Notes: generated by a model not told the origin, from the letters alone. A stretch of 64,000 nt of DNA from Mycobacterium paraense (GCF_002101815.1 NZ_LQPM01000023.1:207459-271458); one strand, 5' to 3'; counted from the first letter of the stretch, positions 28,050-37,568 are shown. Made by a program: numbers and translations.

Positions 28050-30110
28050 TTACTCGCAGCTGGTGTCGGCCGCGTTGGTCACCGTCAGGTCGTCGGGCAG
28101 CTGGGCCGGCGCGTTGCCGGACCCGCGTTCGATTTGCATGCTGACCGACGAGCCGGTGGGCGCGGGCGTCGCAACCGTGTTGAAGTCCGGGCCCAGCACC
28201 ACCTGAATGACCTGCCCGTAGCCCGAGACCCGCTGGACCTTCGCGTTGGCGAACGACGAAGCCACCGTGGCGGCGGCCTGCTCGTTGCCGGGCGAGAACA
28301 ACACCGTCGTCGTGTTCACCGAACTCGGGTAGTCGTCGGGCGTCATCACGTTGAAGCCGTTGTTCTTCAGCTGCTTGGTCGCGGTGGCCGCCAGCCCGCT
28401 CTGGGCGGTCGCGTTGGAAACCCGCACCGTGACGTCCTGCGGCGACGTGGTCGTCACCTGCTGGTGCTGAGCCTCGGGGGTCGCGGTGGGGGTCGGCGTC
28501 TTCTTGGTGGTGGGCGCCTTGGTGGCTCCCGACGTCGGCGAACTGCCGCCCAACGGCTTGGCGTTCTGGTCGTTTTCCTCGGGCAGCGGATCGTCGTTGA
28601 TGATGGCGTCGAAGAGCGCCCGCATGTCGGCCATCCGCGGCGGCTCATCGCCGTTCTGGTCCGTGACGCCGGTCGGCACGGTGACGAACGTCATGTGCCC
28701 GGCCGCCATGCCCTGCAACGACTGTCCCAGCTGCACCAGGTCTTTGGTCTTGACGTTGTCGACGGAGGTGAGGCTGATGAACATGTTCACCACGTTGTTG
28801 AGCTTGTTGAGGTCGAGCAGCGTGTCCTCGGAAATCAGCGACCGCAACAGCGACGACAAGAACAACTGCTGGCGTTTGATGCGGCCGTAGTCACCGTTGG
28901 TCTCGGTCGTCACCTGCCGGGCCCGCACATAGTTCAGCGCGGTCGGGCCGTCGAGGACTTGGCGTCCCGCGTGGTCGAGGACCGTGCCGAGTTCGTAGTC
29001 GTGCAGCGGCGTGCGGCTGCACACTTCGACGCCGCCGAGGGCGTCGACCATCTTGGCGAACCCGGCGAAGTCGACGGCGATGAAACGGTTGATGTTCAGG
29101 CCGGACAGCTTCTGGATCTCCTTGACCAGACACTTGGGGCCGCCGAACGCGTAAGCCGAGTTCAGCTTGGTCTCGGTGTAGACCATCTTGGGGCCCCAGG
29201 TCCCCTTCTTCTCGTCGTAGATGGGCCCGTACTTGCCGGTGTTGGGGTTGTAGGCCTCGCACTGGATCGGGGTGATCGCCAGGTCGCGCGGGAACGAGAC
29301 CGCGACCACCCGCTTACGGTTCGCCGGGATGTTGACCAGCATGACGGTGTCGGACCGCGCGCCATCGGCGTCGTCGGTGGTGCCGGCGCCCATGTCGGCG
29401 TTTTCCCCGGATCGCGAGTCGATCCCGACGATCAAGAAGTCCTCGTCGCCGTACTGGCCGCCGGGGTCCCGGATGTCGCTCGAGTTCGGATCGAGCGCGC
29501 TGATGATGTTGAGGCGGTTGTTCTTCGACGCGCTCCATTGCCACGCGCCACCGGTCAGCGCCAGCGCCACCACGGCGGAGAAGGCCGCCGCCGAGCGCGC
29601 GGCGAGCAGTATCGGCCGCCGGCGGGACTTCGGCTTCGCCTCGCGGCCCTCGGGCGCCTCGTCCGCCTCGGAGGCGGCCGCCGGTCCGTCGAGCTCGTCG
29701 TCGTTGGGGTAATTGGCGGCCTCGAGGTCGGGTAGCTCGGCGGCCGGGTCGAGCGAATACGCCGGGGTCTCGATCACCTGCGTGTCCTGCAGCTCCACGG
29801 GCAGACCCGGCTCGGCCTCATAAGGGTCAGGTTCGGGGTCGGGGGCCGCGCGACGGTGGCTGGGCCGAGCGGCGTTCGGGGCCCCGACCTTGGCGATCAG
29901 ATCGGCGACCGTGAGGCCGCCGTCGGCGTGGCAGCCGGCCTTATCCTCCGGCTCGTCGGCCGCGGGCTCGGTCAGGTCGGGCTCGGCCTGCCATCGGTGA
30001 ATGCCGTGATCGGCGGGCGGCACGGCGAACCGTTCCCACGGGGCGGAGCCCAGCCTTGGTTGCGGGGTGCGCCGATGGTCAAGAGTGGCGTCAGTGCCGC
30101 CATCACTCAT
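28050..30110 (-). CDS. LytR-CpsA-Psr (LCP) ligase with LytR_C domain
   Basis: A 686-residue protein of the Rv0822c type. Residues 1-165 are an acidic, Pro-rich cytoplasmic tail; a membrane helix (AARSAAAFSAVVALALTGGA) follows at about 170-190. The LCP domain comes next with FLIVGIDSRSGE, SDTVMLVNI and AVSFPRDLAITP (the phosphate-binding arginine) and LNYVRARQVTTETNGDYGR. After a Thr/Pro-rich linker, a LytR_C domain starts at VTVRVSNATAQSGLA. LCP proteins attach polymers such as arabinogalactan to peptidoglycan. Confidence 0.94.
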   Translation of the reverse strand: MSDGGTDATLDHRRTPQPRLGSAPWERFAVPPADHGIHRWQAEPDLTEPAADEPEDKAGCHADGGLTVADLIAKVGAPNAARPSHRRAAPDPEPDPYEAEPGLPVELQDTQVIETPAYSLDPAAELPDLEAANYPNDDELDGPAAASEADEAPEGREAKPKSRRRPILLAARSAAAFSAVVALALTGGAWQWSASKNNRLNIISALDPNSSDIRDPGGQYGDEDFLIVGIDSRSGENADMGAGTTDDADGARSDTVMLVNIPANRKRVVAVSFPRDLAITPIQCEAYNPNTGKYGPIYDEKKGTWGPKMVYTETKLNSAYAFGGPKCLVKEIQKLSGLNINRFIAVDFAGFAKMVDALGGVEVCSRTPLHDYELGTVLDHAGRQVLDGPTALNYVRARQVTTETNGDYGRIKRQQLFLSSLLRSLISEDTLLDLNKLNNVVNMFISLTSVDNVKTKDLVQLGQSLQGMAAGHMTFVTVPTGVTDQNGDEPPRMADMRALFDAIINDDPLPEENDQNAKPLGGSSPTSGATKAPTTKKTPTPTATPEAQHQQVTTTSPQDVTVRVSNATAQSGLAATATKQLKNNGFNVMTPDDYPSSVNTTTVLFSPGNEQAAATVASSFANAKVQRVSGYGQVIQVVLGPDFNTVATPAPTGSSVSMQIERGSGNAPAQLPDDLTVTNAADTSCE

Positions 30111-30275
30111 GTCCTATCGGCCTCCGAAGCTCTCGTGCGACGGTAAGGGAGCCCGTGCGCAAATCCCTGCGCGCTCCTGCAGCGGCACCAGACCGACCCC
30201 CACGGAAGCGCAATGCGGCAAGGTCCACATCGTACTGAGTTCTGGGTCGCGATGCGATTTCGAGCGTGTTAACGC

Positions 30276-31409
30276 TCAGCCGCCCGAGTGCATCACGTCC
30301 GCCCCGGCCGGCACCGTGCAGTCGTCCGGGTCGCTCAGCCAGCCTTCGGGCAGCGCCACGCGCGCCGGCGAGCCCTGTCGCCCGCGCGGGCCGGCCGCGG
30401 CCTCCGGGAACGGCACCGCGCCGTCCAACCGGCCGAGCAGCGTGTCGAGTTCGTCCAGCGTCATGACCATGGCCAGCGCCCGGCGCAATTCCGATCCGGC
30501 CGGGAAGCCGTGCAGGTACCAGGCGATGTGCTTGCGAATGTCGCGCATGCCCTTGTTCTCGCCGAAATGCGCGGCCAGCAGCCGGCCGTGCCGGCGCACG
30601 ATGTCGGCGACCTCGCCCAGCGTGGGCGGGGCGGGCGCCGGCTTGCCGGTGAACGCGGCCGACAGCTCGGCGAACAGCCATGGCCTGCCCAGGCAGCCAC
30701 GGCCGATGACCACGCCGTCGCATCCGGTGGTGGCCATCATCGCCAGCGCGTCGCTGGCGTCGTAGATGTCGCCGTTGCCCAGCACCGGGATGGCCCGGAC
30801 CTGCTGCTTGAGCTGGGCGATCTGTTCCCAGTCGGCGGTGCCGGAGTAGCGCTGCGCCGCCGTGCGGGCGTGCAGCGCGACCGCCGCGGCCCCCTCGGCC
30901 TCCGCGATGCGGCCGGCGTCGAGGTGCGTGTGATGGTCGTCGTCGATGCCGATGCGGAACTTGACGGTCACCGGTATCCGGGTGCCCTCGGTGGCCCGCA
31001 CGGCGGCCGCGACGATCTGGCCGAACAGCCGCCGCTTGAACGGCAGCGCCGCCCCGCCGCCGCGCTTGGTGACCTTGGGCACCGGGCAGCCGAAGTTCAT
31101 GTCGATGTGATCGGCCAGGTTCTCGTCCGCGATCATCCTGGCGGCCGCGTAGGTGGTCGCCGGGTCGACGGTGTACAGCTGCAGCGAGCGGGGCGACTCC
31201 TCCGGCGCGAACGTCGTCATGTGCATGGTGACGGGATGGCGCTCGACGAGCGCACGAGCGGTCACCATCTCGCAGACGTACAGCCCGCTGACGGTTCCGG
31301 CCTTCGCCTGTTCGAGCTCACGGCACAGCGTGCGGAAAGCGACGTTGGTCACGCCGGCCATCGGGGCCAGCACCACCGGGCTGGCGAGCGTGATCGGACC
31401 GATGCGCAC
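30276..31409 (-). CDS. dusB: tRNA-dihydrouridine synthase DusB type
   Basis: A 377-residue FMN enzyme that reduces specific uridines in tRNA. It has the N-terminal VVLAPMAGVTNVAFRTLCRE, the catalytic-cysteine motif MNFGCPVPKVTKRGGGAAL, the FMN-binding PVLGNGDIYDASDALAMM, and GVVIGRGCLGRPWLF. The GTG at 31409 opens the frame. desA1 lies 18 bases upstream on the same strand, so both may be on one message. Confidence 0.95.
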   Translation of the reverse strand: MRIGPITLASPVVLAPMAGVTNVAFRTLCRELEQAKAGTVSGLYVCEMVTARALVERHPVTMHMTTFAPEESPRSLQLYTVDPATTYAAARMIADENLADHIDMNFGCPVPKVTKRGGGAALPFKRRLFGQIVAAAVRATEGTRIPVTVKFRIGIDDDHHTHLDAGRIAEAEGAAAVALHARTAAQRYSGTADWEQIAQLKQQVRAIPVLGNGDIYDASDALAMMATTGCDGVVIGRGCLGRPWLFAELSAAFTGKPAPAPPTLGEVADIVRRHGRLLAAHFGENKGMRDIRKHIAWYLHGFPAGSELRRALAMVMTLDELDTLLGRLDGAVPFPEAAAGPRGRQGSPARVALPEGWLSDPDDCTVPAGADVMHSGG

Positions 31410-31427
31410 TATTTGTCCCGAGCCGGA

Positions 31428-32444
31428 CTAGCGGCGGCTCATGGCCAGCTTGCCCGCGGTCTTGTGCAGCTCGTAGGCGGTGGTCCTCTTGCCGGTGCGG
31501 GCTTCGCGATCCAGTTGGCGCTGCTTGGACACCTCGAACTTGTCGCAGGCCAGCTCGAGCTCCTTGACTTTCAGGGCGAGGTCGTCGCGCAGCTTGGCCG
31601 CCTCACCGGTGAAGTCGTCGCGCTCGAAGATGCGCCACTTCTTCAGCACCGGCATGACGACCTCGTCGAGGTGGATGCGCGGGTCGTAGACGCCGCCCAT
31701 GGCGATGACGACGGCCTTCCGCCGGAACTCGGGCACCTGGAAGCCGGGCATCTGGAAGTGGCTGATGATGAGGTGTAACGCCTGCATCGCCTGGTTGGGG
31801 ACGAGGTCGAACGCGGCCTCGCTGACATCGCGGTAGAAGATCATGTGCAGGTTCTCGTCGGCCGAGATCTTCGCCATCAGCTGGTCGGCGATGGGGTCGT
31901 TGCAGGCCTTGCCGGTGTTGCGGTGCGAAATCCGGGTGGCCAGTTCCTGGAAGCTGACGTACAGCACCGAGTGGCAGAGCGTGTCCGCGAAGTACTCGCC
32001 CTGGTGGTTCTGGCCCGGGCTGAAGCCCCGGTTGACAACCTCGAGACGAAGCAGTTCGAGCTCGACGGGGTCGACGGCGCGGGTCACCACCAGGTAGTCG
32101 CGCAGCGCGATGCCGTGCCGGTTCTCCTCGGCGGTCCAGCGGTTGACCCATTGCCCCCAGGCGCCGTCCATGCCCATGTTCATGGCGATCTCGCGGTGAT
32201 ATGACGGCAGGTTGTCCTCGGTGACGAGGTTCTGCACCATCGCCACCTGGGCGACGTCGGAAAGCTTGCTCTCCTCCGGATGCCAGTCCCGGCCGCCCAG
32301 CGCGTAGTAGTTCTTGCCGTCTGACCAGGGGATGTAGTCGTGCGGGTTCCACGGCTTGTGCACACTCAAATGCCGGTTGAGGTACTTCTCGACCACCGGC
32401 TCCAGCTCGTGCAGCAGCTGTAGGTCGGTCAGCTGGGCTGACAT
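31428..32444 (-). CDS. desA1: Acyl-ACP desaturase DesA1
   Basis: A soluble diiron desaturase of 338 residues (Rv0824c type), essential in mycobacteria for mycolic acid synthesis. Its two iron-ligand motifs are TAEENRHG and SADENLHM, in the ferritin-like four-helix bundle. The substrate is an acyl chain on AcpM. The ATG at 32444 follows GGAGGGGG, an unusually strong ribosome-binding site. A TetR gene upstream on the same strand may or may not be its regulator. Confidence 0.96.
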   Translation of the reverse strand: MSAQLTDLQLLHELEPVVEKYLNRHLSVHKPWNPHDYIPWSDGKNYYALGGRDWHPEESKLSDVAQVAMVQNLVTEDNLPSYHREIAMNMGMDGAWGQWVNRWTAEENRHGIALRDYLVVTRAVDPVELELLRLEVVNRGFSPGQNHQGEYFADTLCHSVLYVSFQELATRISHRNTGKACNDPIADQLMAKISADENLHMIFYRDVSEAAFDLVPNQAMQALHLIISHFQMPGFQVPEFRRKAVVIAMGGVYDPRIHLDEVVMPVLKKWRIFERDDFTGEAAKLRDDLALKVKELELACDKFEVSKQRQLDREARTGKRTTAYELHKTAGKLAMSRR

Positions 32445-32447
32445 AGT

Positions 32448-32488
32448 CCCCCTCCAGTTATCTGTGTCTACGGGTTGCAGTCAATATA
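32448..32488 (-). promoter_or_regulatory. Likely desA1 promoter and ribosome-binding site
   Basis: On the minus strand TATATT at 32488-32483 suits a -10 box, and GGAGGGGG (32455-32448) precedes the ATG. CACAGATA occurs twice around this promoter, giving a possible regulator half-site pair. No start site is proven. Confidence 0.4.
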
Positions 32489-32612
32489 TCTGTGCCCGCC
32501 GGTAGCATCAAGTTCCTCCAGCCCGCGCGCCGTCGCCGGTTTTGACGCCGAACCGCCCATGCGCACAACCCGGCTTTCTCTTGGCTAGCCCGCGCGGCGC
32601 GTAGGAAAACCG

Positions 32613-33227
32613 CTACTCGGAGTTGGCCTGCTCGGCCGCCGAGACATAGGGGGCCGCCGCGGTGAAGAGCATGTTGACGCAGTAGTCGATGAACTGCTCG
32701 CGGCTGGCGCCGAGCTGGCCGTTGAGGTAGGCGGTGAACAGGCTCGTCAGCCCGCCGACCAGGCTCGTCGCGATCATTTTCTGCAGCACCGAATCGCCGA
32801 TCCGCGACAGCTTGCGCTGCAGCAGGTCGATGAAGTTGGGCATCCACTCCGCGCCCGACTGGGTCAAGATCGGCTCCACCGTGGGCGCCAGCAGCAGCAC
32901 CCGCCCGCGCACGGGGTCGTCGACCATCAGCTCGACGAATTGTTCGACGGCCTCCCGCGGGGTCTTCGCCGAGGTGAGGGTGTTCATCGCCCGCGTGCAG
33001 ACATCGTCGTAGACGGCGCGCACGAATTCGTCACGGTCGGAAAAGCTTTCGTAGAAGTAGCGCTCCGTGAGCGCTGCCTTGCGGCACACCGCGCGCACGG
33101 TCAACGCGGGACCCCGATCGCTGCCGAGCAGCTGCACGCCGGCGGTGATGAGATTGTCCCGACGGAGGGCGAGCCGGCTCTCCAGGGGGACACCGGTCCA
33201 GCGGCCCCGTCGTTGACCGGTCGGCAC
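32613..33227 (-). CDS. TetR-family regulator (Rv0825c type)
   Basis: A 204-residue TetR protein. The helix-turn-helix is within residues 20-65: NLITAGVQLLGSDRGPALTV then RAVCRKAALTERYFYESFSD. The C-terminal ligand domain is all helical (QKMIATSLVGGLTSLFTAYL). I chose GTG 33227 because AGGAG stands six bases upstream. It is divergent from the MpaB-like oxygenase gene with 66 bases between, the usual arrangement for a TetR and its target. Confidence 0.9.
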   Translation of the reverse strand: MPTGQRRGRWTGVPLESRLALRRDNLITAGVQLLGSDRGPALTVRAVCRKAALTERYFYESFSDRDEFVRAVYDDVCTRAMNTLTSAKTPREAVEQFVELMVDDPVRGRVLLLAPTVEPILTQSGAEWMPNFIDLLQRKLSRIGDSVLQKMIATSLVGGLTSLFTAYLNGQLGASREQFIDYCVNMLFTAAAPYVSAAEQANSE

Positions 33228-33246
33228 ATCGCTCCTAAGCTTAAAG

Positions 33247-33264
33247 TGACAACGTATGTAGTCA
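33247..33264. promoter_or_regulatory. Candidate TetR operator
   Basis: TGAC, ten bases, then GTCA form a short dyad centred in the 66-base gap between the divergent TetR and oxygenase genes. The position is right for autoregulation, but four-base arms are weak evidence. Confidence 0.3.
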
Positions 33265-33293
33265 GTTTTGCCAATACTTACAGGAATCCAATA

Positions 33294-34304
33294 GTGACCC
33301 AACATACTTCCGCACCCCGCCCGCTGACCAGCGGCTCCGACGGCGTCGCCGGCGGCTGCCCGGTGTCACCGCTCGGCTACGAGGCGCCGCCGATGCCGCT
33401 CGGTCCGGATTCACTGACCTGGCGGTACTTCGGTGACTGGCGGGGCATGCTGCAGGGTCCGTGGGCGGGCTCCATGCAAAACATGCACCCGCAGCTGGGC
33501 GCGGCGGTCATCGACCACTCGACGTTCTTCCGGGAGCGCTGGCCGCGGCTGCTGCGCTCGTTGTATCCGATCGGGGGCGTCGTCTTCGACGGCGACCGCG
33601 CGCCGGTGACCGGCGCCGAGGTGCGCGACTACCACACCGACATCAAGGGCGTCGATGAACAGGGCCGGCGCTACCACGCACTGAATCCCGACGTGTTCTA
33701 CTGGGCCCACGCCACCTTCTTTGTGGGCACGATCCATGTGGCCGAACGGTTTTGCGGCGGACTGACCGAGGCGCAGCGGCGCCAGCTCTTCGACGAGCAC
33801 GTCGAGTGGTATCGCATGTACGGCATGAGCATGCGACCGGTGCCGGCGTCCTGGGAGGACTTCAAGGTCTACTGGGACCACATGTGTCGCAACGTCTTAG
33901 AGGACAACTGGGCCGCCCGTGCGGTCCTCGACCTGACCGCACTGCCCAAACCCCCTTTCGCCCAATGGCTTCCGGATCCGTTGTGGGCCGCGCAGCGCAA
34001 ACTGCTGGCCCCGTTCTTCGTATGGCTCACCGTCGGCCTCTACGACCCGCCGGTGCGCGAGCTGATGGGCTATCGGTGGTCGCGCCGCGACGAATGGCTG
34101 CACCGGCGTTTCGGCGACCTCGTCCGCGTCGTGTTCGCCTGCGTGCCAAGGCGATACCGTAAGCACCCGCGGGCGCGGGCCGGCTGGGATCGCGTGACCG
34201 GCCGGATCCCGGCGGACGCCCCGCTGGTGCAGACGCCGGCGCGCAACCTGCCGCCGCTGGACGAGCGGGACAACCCGAAGCACTACTGCCCGCGGGTCTC
34301 CTAG
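33294..34304 (+). CDS. Oxygenase MpaB/latex-clearing-protein-like (DUF2236) protein
   Basis: A 336-residue protein of the DUF2236 family (Rv0826 type), a mostly helical heme-related fold that includes MpaB and rubber oxygenase Lcp. Family features are MQNMHPQLGAAVIDHSTFF, VFYWAHATFFVGTIHVAERF and YRMYGMSMRPVPASWEDF. GTG 33294 has AGGAA upstream. The divergent TetR probably controls it. Substrate unknown. Confidence 0.88.
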   Translation: MTQHTSAPRPLTSGSDGVAGGCPVSPLGYEAPPMPLGPDSLTWRYFGDWRGMLQGPWAGSMQNMHPQLGAAVIDHSTFFRERWPRLLRSLYPIGGVVFDGDRAPVTGAEVRDYHTDIKGVDEQGRRYHALNPDVFYWAHATFFVGTIHVAERFCGGLTEAQRRQLFDEHVEWYRMYGMSMRPVPASWEDFKVYWDHMCRNVLEDNWAARAVLDLTALPKPPFAQWLPDPLWAAQRKLLAPFFVWLTVGLYDPPVRELMGYRWSRRDEWLHRRFGDLVRVVFACVPRRYRKHPRARAGWDRVTGRIPADAPLVQTPARNLPPLDERDNPKHYCPRVS

Positions 34305-34360
34305 GCGGCGTCTCTCGTCATGTGACCGCCCGACGTGAAGATTGTTGTGGCCGTTGGTGA

Positions 34361-34771
34361 TCAGGCCGTGCCCCGGCGCGGCCGGGGGCGCCGGGTCGTC
34401 GACGATCCGGCGACGGCCTTCAGGTCGCTCTCGCTCCGGTGATGGCGGGGAACCCCGGGGCCGGCGTGCTCGGCGTTGCAGACCGCATCGATGACGAGCT
34501 GCCGGACGTGGTCGTTTTCCAGGCTGTAGAAGATGCTGGTCCCGTCCCGGCGCGTGCGCACCAGCCGCGCCATGCGCAGCTTGGCCAGGTGTTGGGAGAC
34601 CGACGGCGCGGGCTTGCCCACGTGTTCGGCGAGTTCGTTGACCGACATCTCGCGATGCGTCAACGACCAGAGCACTTGCACGCGGGTGGCGTCGGCGAGC
34701 ATCCGGAACACCTCGACGACCAGACCGGCCTGGTCGTCGGGCAGGCGGTCTTCGCTATTACCTGCATGCAT
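34361..34771 (-). CDS. kmtR: ArsR-family metal sensor KmtR
   Basis: A 136-residue winged-helix repressor. The DNA-binding helix lies in HVGKPAPSVSQHLAKLRMAR. The C-terminal segment HVRQLVIDAVCNAEHAGPG plus PRHHR keeps the His/Glu residues that ligate nickel or cobalt in KmtR (Rv0827c). It normally represses a cobalt/nickel exporter, which is not in the window. ATG 34771 was chosen over an in-frame TTG six bases upstream. Confidence 0.92.
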   Translation of the reverse strand: MHAGNSEDRLPDDQAGLVVEVFRMLADATRVQVLWSLTHREMSVNELAEHVGKPAPSVSQHLAKLRMARLVRTRRDGTSIFYSLENDHVRQLVIDAVCNAEHAGPGVPRHHRSESDLKAVAGSSTTRRPRPRRGTA

Positions 34772-34786
34772 ACGCAAACACTAGCC

Positions 34787-34819
34787 CCGCGGGGCAACGC
34801 CGCGGGGCAACGCCGCGGG
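34787..34819. repeat. Short tandem repeat, 13-base unit
   Basis: CCGCGGGGCAACG occurs twice in tandem plus a partial third copy (CCGCGGG) in the 48-base gap between kmtR and the deaminase stop. Copy number could vary between strains. Confidence 0.75.
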
Positions 34820-35320
34820 TCAGCCCGGCGGGACGACCGTCGACCTGCGCCGGCCGCCGTTGCGTTCGTTCCACAACCGGTACACGTCGACCGCGGCGTC
34901 GTCAGGTTGGTAGCGCATCGGGAGGCGGCGCTGGTCCCAAGGCTTGGCGAATTCGTCGTAAAACGTGGAGACCTCGAAGTATTTGCGGTCATCGAGGTAG
35001 TACTGCTCGTAGGACTCGCGGGTGATCAGGAAGACGACTTCCGCGGGCGAGCAGTAGTACAGCGAGCCCAGGCACATCGGACACGGGTGGGCCAGCACAT
35101 AGATGGTGCAATCGACCAGGTGCTCGGTGCCCAGCTTCGTGCACGCCTCACGGATGGCCAGTATTTCCGCATGCGCGGTCGGATCGTTCGTCTGGGCCAC
35201 CCGATTGGCGCTCTCGGCGAGGATTTCGCCGTCTTTGACGATCACCGTCGCGAAGGGGCGACCGCCTTCCGCGACGTTTCGGCGGGCCAACTCGATGGTG
35301 CGCTGGGCGAAGTCGGTCAC
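34820..35320 (-). CDS. Cytidine/guanine deaminase-family protein (Rv0828c type)
   Basis: A 166-residue zinc deaminase. The HAE motif is in DPTAHAEILAIREAC, and the PCPMC pair that completes the zinc site is in AHPCPMCLGSLYYC. This fold includes guanine, cytosine and tRNA-adenosine deaminases; the C-terminal FEVSTFYDEFAKPWDQR is closer to the guanine-deaminase side, but the substrate is not settled. Divergent from the methyltransferase gene. Confidence 0.85.
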   Translation of the reverse strand: MTDFAQRTIELARRNVAEGGRPFATVIVKDGEILAESANRVAQTNDPTAHAEILAIREACTKLGTEHLVDCTIYVLAHPCPMCLGSLYYCSPAEVVFLITRESYEQYYLDDRKYFEVSTFYDEFAKPWDQRRLPMRYQPDDAAVDVYRLWNERNGGRRRSTVVPPG

Positions 35321-35408
35321 AGGTCGGAGGGTAGTCCCGCAGGGCGGCCGCCGGCGCTGTGGTATTAACTAGGCTATCTATATTTTTCGGCTGGGATGGG
35401 GAAACCAC

Positions 35409-36317
35409 ATGGCACGCACCGACCGCGACCGTTGGGATCTGGCGACGAGCGTCGGAGCGACGGCGACGATGGTCGCCGCGCAGCGGGCGCTGTCCAGCGA
35501 CGAGAAGCTGATCGAGGACCCATATGCGGCGCCGCTGGTGCGCGCGGTCGGCATCGACGTCTACGTCCGGTTGGTCAACGGCCAGATCCCCGTTGACGAG
35601 GAAACCGAGTTCGATCCGCAGCGGATGGCGCGCGGCATGGCTTGCCGCACCAGGTTTTACGACCAATTCTTCCTTGATGCGGCCAAGGGCGGCATAGGCC
35701 AGGTGGTGATCCTCGCCTCGGGCCTCGACGCGCGCGCCTACCGCCTGCCCTGGCCGGCGGGCACCGTCGTCTACGAGGTCGACATGCCGGAAGTGATCGA
35801 GTTCAAGACGTCGACGCTGCGCGATCTCGGCGCCGAGCCGACCGCCGAGCGGCGCACCGTCGCCATCGACCTGCGCGACGACTGGGCCGCGGCGCTGCAG
35901 CAGACGGGCTTCGATCCGCAGGCGCCCGCGGCGTGGAGCGCCGAGGGCCTGTTGGTCTACCTACCCGACGAAGCCCAGGACGCGCTGTTCGACAACATCA
36001 CCGCGCTGAGCGCGCCGGGCAGCCGCCTCGCCTTCGAATTCGTGCCCGACACAGCCGTTTTCGGCGACGAGCGCTGGCGCGCACACCATGACCGGATGAG
36101 CGAACTCGGATTCGAGGTCGACCTGAACGACCTCGTGTACCACGGCCAGCGCAGCCACATCATCGACCACCTCGGCCAGCGCGGCTGGCGGACGTCATCG
36201 CAAACCGTCCGGGAGTTACACGCGGCGAACGGCTTCGTCTATCCCGACGACGACGTCGCCCAGGCCTTCGCCGACGTGACCTACACCAGCGCCGTGTTGA
36301 CCGGTCCTAGCGACTGA
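35409..36317 (+). CDS. Class I SAM methyltransferase, TIGR00027 family (Rv0830 type)
   Basis: A 302-residue member of a large mycobacterial paralogue family of putative O-methyltransferases. The SAM motif is VILASGLDARAYRLPWPAG, preceded by the typical CRTRFYDQFF. Further on AEGLLVYLP replaces the usual motif II. The acceptor is unknown. Its stop overlaps that of the convergent Rv0831c-like gene by 11 bases. Confidence 0.9.
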   Translation: MARTDRDRWDLATSVGATATMVAAQRALSSDEKLIEDPYAAPLVRAVGIDVYVRLVNGQIPVDEETEFDPQRMARGMACRTRFYDQFFLDAAKGGIGQVVILASGLDARAYRLPWPAGTVVYEVDMPEVIEFKTSTLRDLGAEPTAERRTVAIDLRDDWAAALQQTGFDPQAPAAWSAEGLLVYLPDEAQDALFDNITALSAPGSRLAFEFVPDTAVFGDERWRAHHDRMSELGFEVDLNDLVYHGQRSHIIDHLGQRGWRTSSQTVRELHAANGFVYPDDDVAQAFADVTYTSAVLTGPSD

Positions 36318-37116
36318 GCAGGTCGTCCTTCAGGCGGTTGGTGAGCATCTCCTGAAACACGGTGCGGGCCGGGTCGTAGAGGTCCTGGAAGGTCGTCAGC
36401 ACCGTGCTCCGGTCGTATTCGGGGATTGACCCGAGCGGGGTCCAGAAGCTGTCGATGTCCAGCAGGAAGAACGGTCCCTGTGCGGCCGGCATCGTGCGGC
36501 GCAGGTGGTAGCTGGCGTCCAGCGCCTGGCCCACGCCCGGCCCGTAACGCACGATCATCGACTTCCCGGGGTTGGCCTCGCGGTAGACCGCGGCGCCCTG
36601 CCATTCGGTCAGGGTCAGCCCGGCGGGGGCGATGCGTTGCGGTCCGAGCAGCGGCTCGGCGATCCAGTTGGCCCACTCGATGCGGCCGTCCACGCCCTGG
36701 GGCACGCGGATCTCGAGGACGTAGCGCAGGCCGAGGCGCTCCACCCCGACGATCGGCGAGAACTGCGAGCGGGCGTCGATGACCCGCATCACCAGGTCGA
36801 CCAGTTCCTCGAAGTTGGTGTAGGCCGTGGTCTCGATGACGACGGCCTGGGTCTTCATCGACGCGGCGAGAGTGTTGTCGCGGTTGACGTAGCGGACGAA
36901 CCGCTCGGCCGCCGGCTGCGGCTGCCCGCCGGGGCCCATCGCCCAGGCAACGTCCTGCGCCTGGCGTTCGATGGGCAGCAGGTCCGCGAGCAGACGTCTG
37001 AGCTCGCCGCTCGAGGACTCGGTGAGGGAATCCGTTGCTGGATGACGGATTTCCATGGTTACCAGGGCTACTGGTGCATTGGGGTAGGCCGCGTCGACGC
37101 TCACGATTCGAAGCAT
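36307..37116 (-). CDS. TIGR04255-type conserved protein (Rv0831c)
   Basis: A 269-residue protein matching Rv0831c along its length: NAPVALVTMEIRHPATDSL, ERFVRYVNRDNTLAASMKT, LEIRVPQGVDGRIEWANW and TFQDLYDPARTVFQEMLTNR. I chose ATG 37116 (MLRIVSVDAAYPN); the frame is open to 37314, but there it runs across the tRNA-Lys gene, so the longer start is excluded. Function unknown. Confidence 0.85.
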   Translation of the reverse strand: MLRIVSVDAAYPNAPVALVTMEIRHPATDSLTESSSGELRRLLADLLPIERQAQDVAWAMGPGGQPQPAAERFVRYVNRDNTLAASMKTQAVVIETTAYTNFEELVDLVMRVIDARSQFSPIVGVERLGLRYVLEIRVPQGVDGRIEWANWIAEPLLGPQRIAPAGLTLTEWQGAAVYREANPGKSMIVRYGPGVGQALDASYHLRRTMPAAQGPFFLLDIDSFWTPLGSIPEYDRSTVLTTFQDLYDPARTVFQEMLTNRLKDDLLSR

Positions 37117-37256
37117 AAGCCAAGTCGTCCGGCGGCCGAACGACGGCCATACCCCGCGTCGGCCGGTCCGCGGGGCGGGTGTCGTGCGACAAAGAGGTGG
37201 CAGACGCGGCCGGGGGGCGTGCCGGCGGCATAGGCCGAGGTAATAACCGTTTTCAG

Positions 37257-37329
37257 TGCCCCCACTAGGACTCGAACCTAGGACCTGCGGATTAAAAGTC
37301 CGTAGCTCTACCAACTGAGCTATAGGGGC
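37257..37329 (-). tRNA. lysT: tRNA-Lys (anticodon UUU)
   Basis: 73 bases on the minus strand. The acceptor GCCCCTA pairs with TGGGGGC, the D arm is AGCTCAGTTGGTAGAGCT, the anticodon loop is CTTTTAA and the T arm contains GTTCGAG. No encoded CCA. The first of four clustered tRNAs, and the only one on this strand. Confidence 0.96.
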
Positions 37330-37464
37330 GCGAACGTTCAGAATACTGGGTTCGGAACACCGCCCGAACGGCGCTCGTTTGAGGATTGGGCCTGCGGTGA
37401 CCTAAGCTGACGTGGCTCCCAACGGTAACTGCGTTGCGAGTGCCCCCGGAGTGATTCGGTTCTG

Positions 37465-37537
37465 GCCCCCATCGTCTAGTGGCCTAGGACGCCGCCCTTT
37501 CACGGCGGTAGCACGGGTTCGAATCCCGTTGGGGGTA
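37465..37537 (+). tRNA. gluT: tRNA-Glu (anticodon UUC)
   Basis: 73 bases. The acceptor GCCCCCA pairs with TGGGGGT, the anticodon stem-loop is CCGCC-CTTTCAC-GGCGG, and the T arm contains GTTCGAATC. No encoded CCA. Confidence 0.97.
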
Positions 37538-37568
37538 CGCGCGACGCAATGACGCGGAGCGAGAGCAA

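Noticed and set aside
36307..37314. Extended start for the Rv0831c homologue
   Set aside because: The extra N-terminus is translated from tRNA-Lys sequence; the ATG at 37116 is better.
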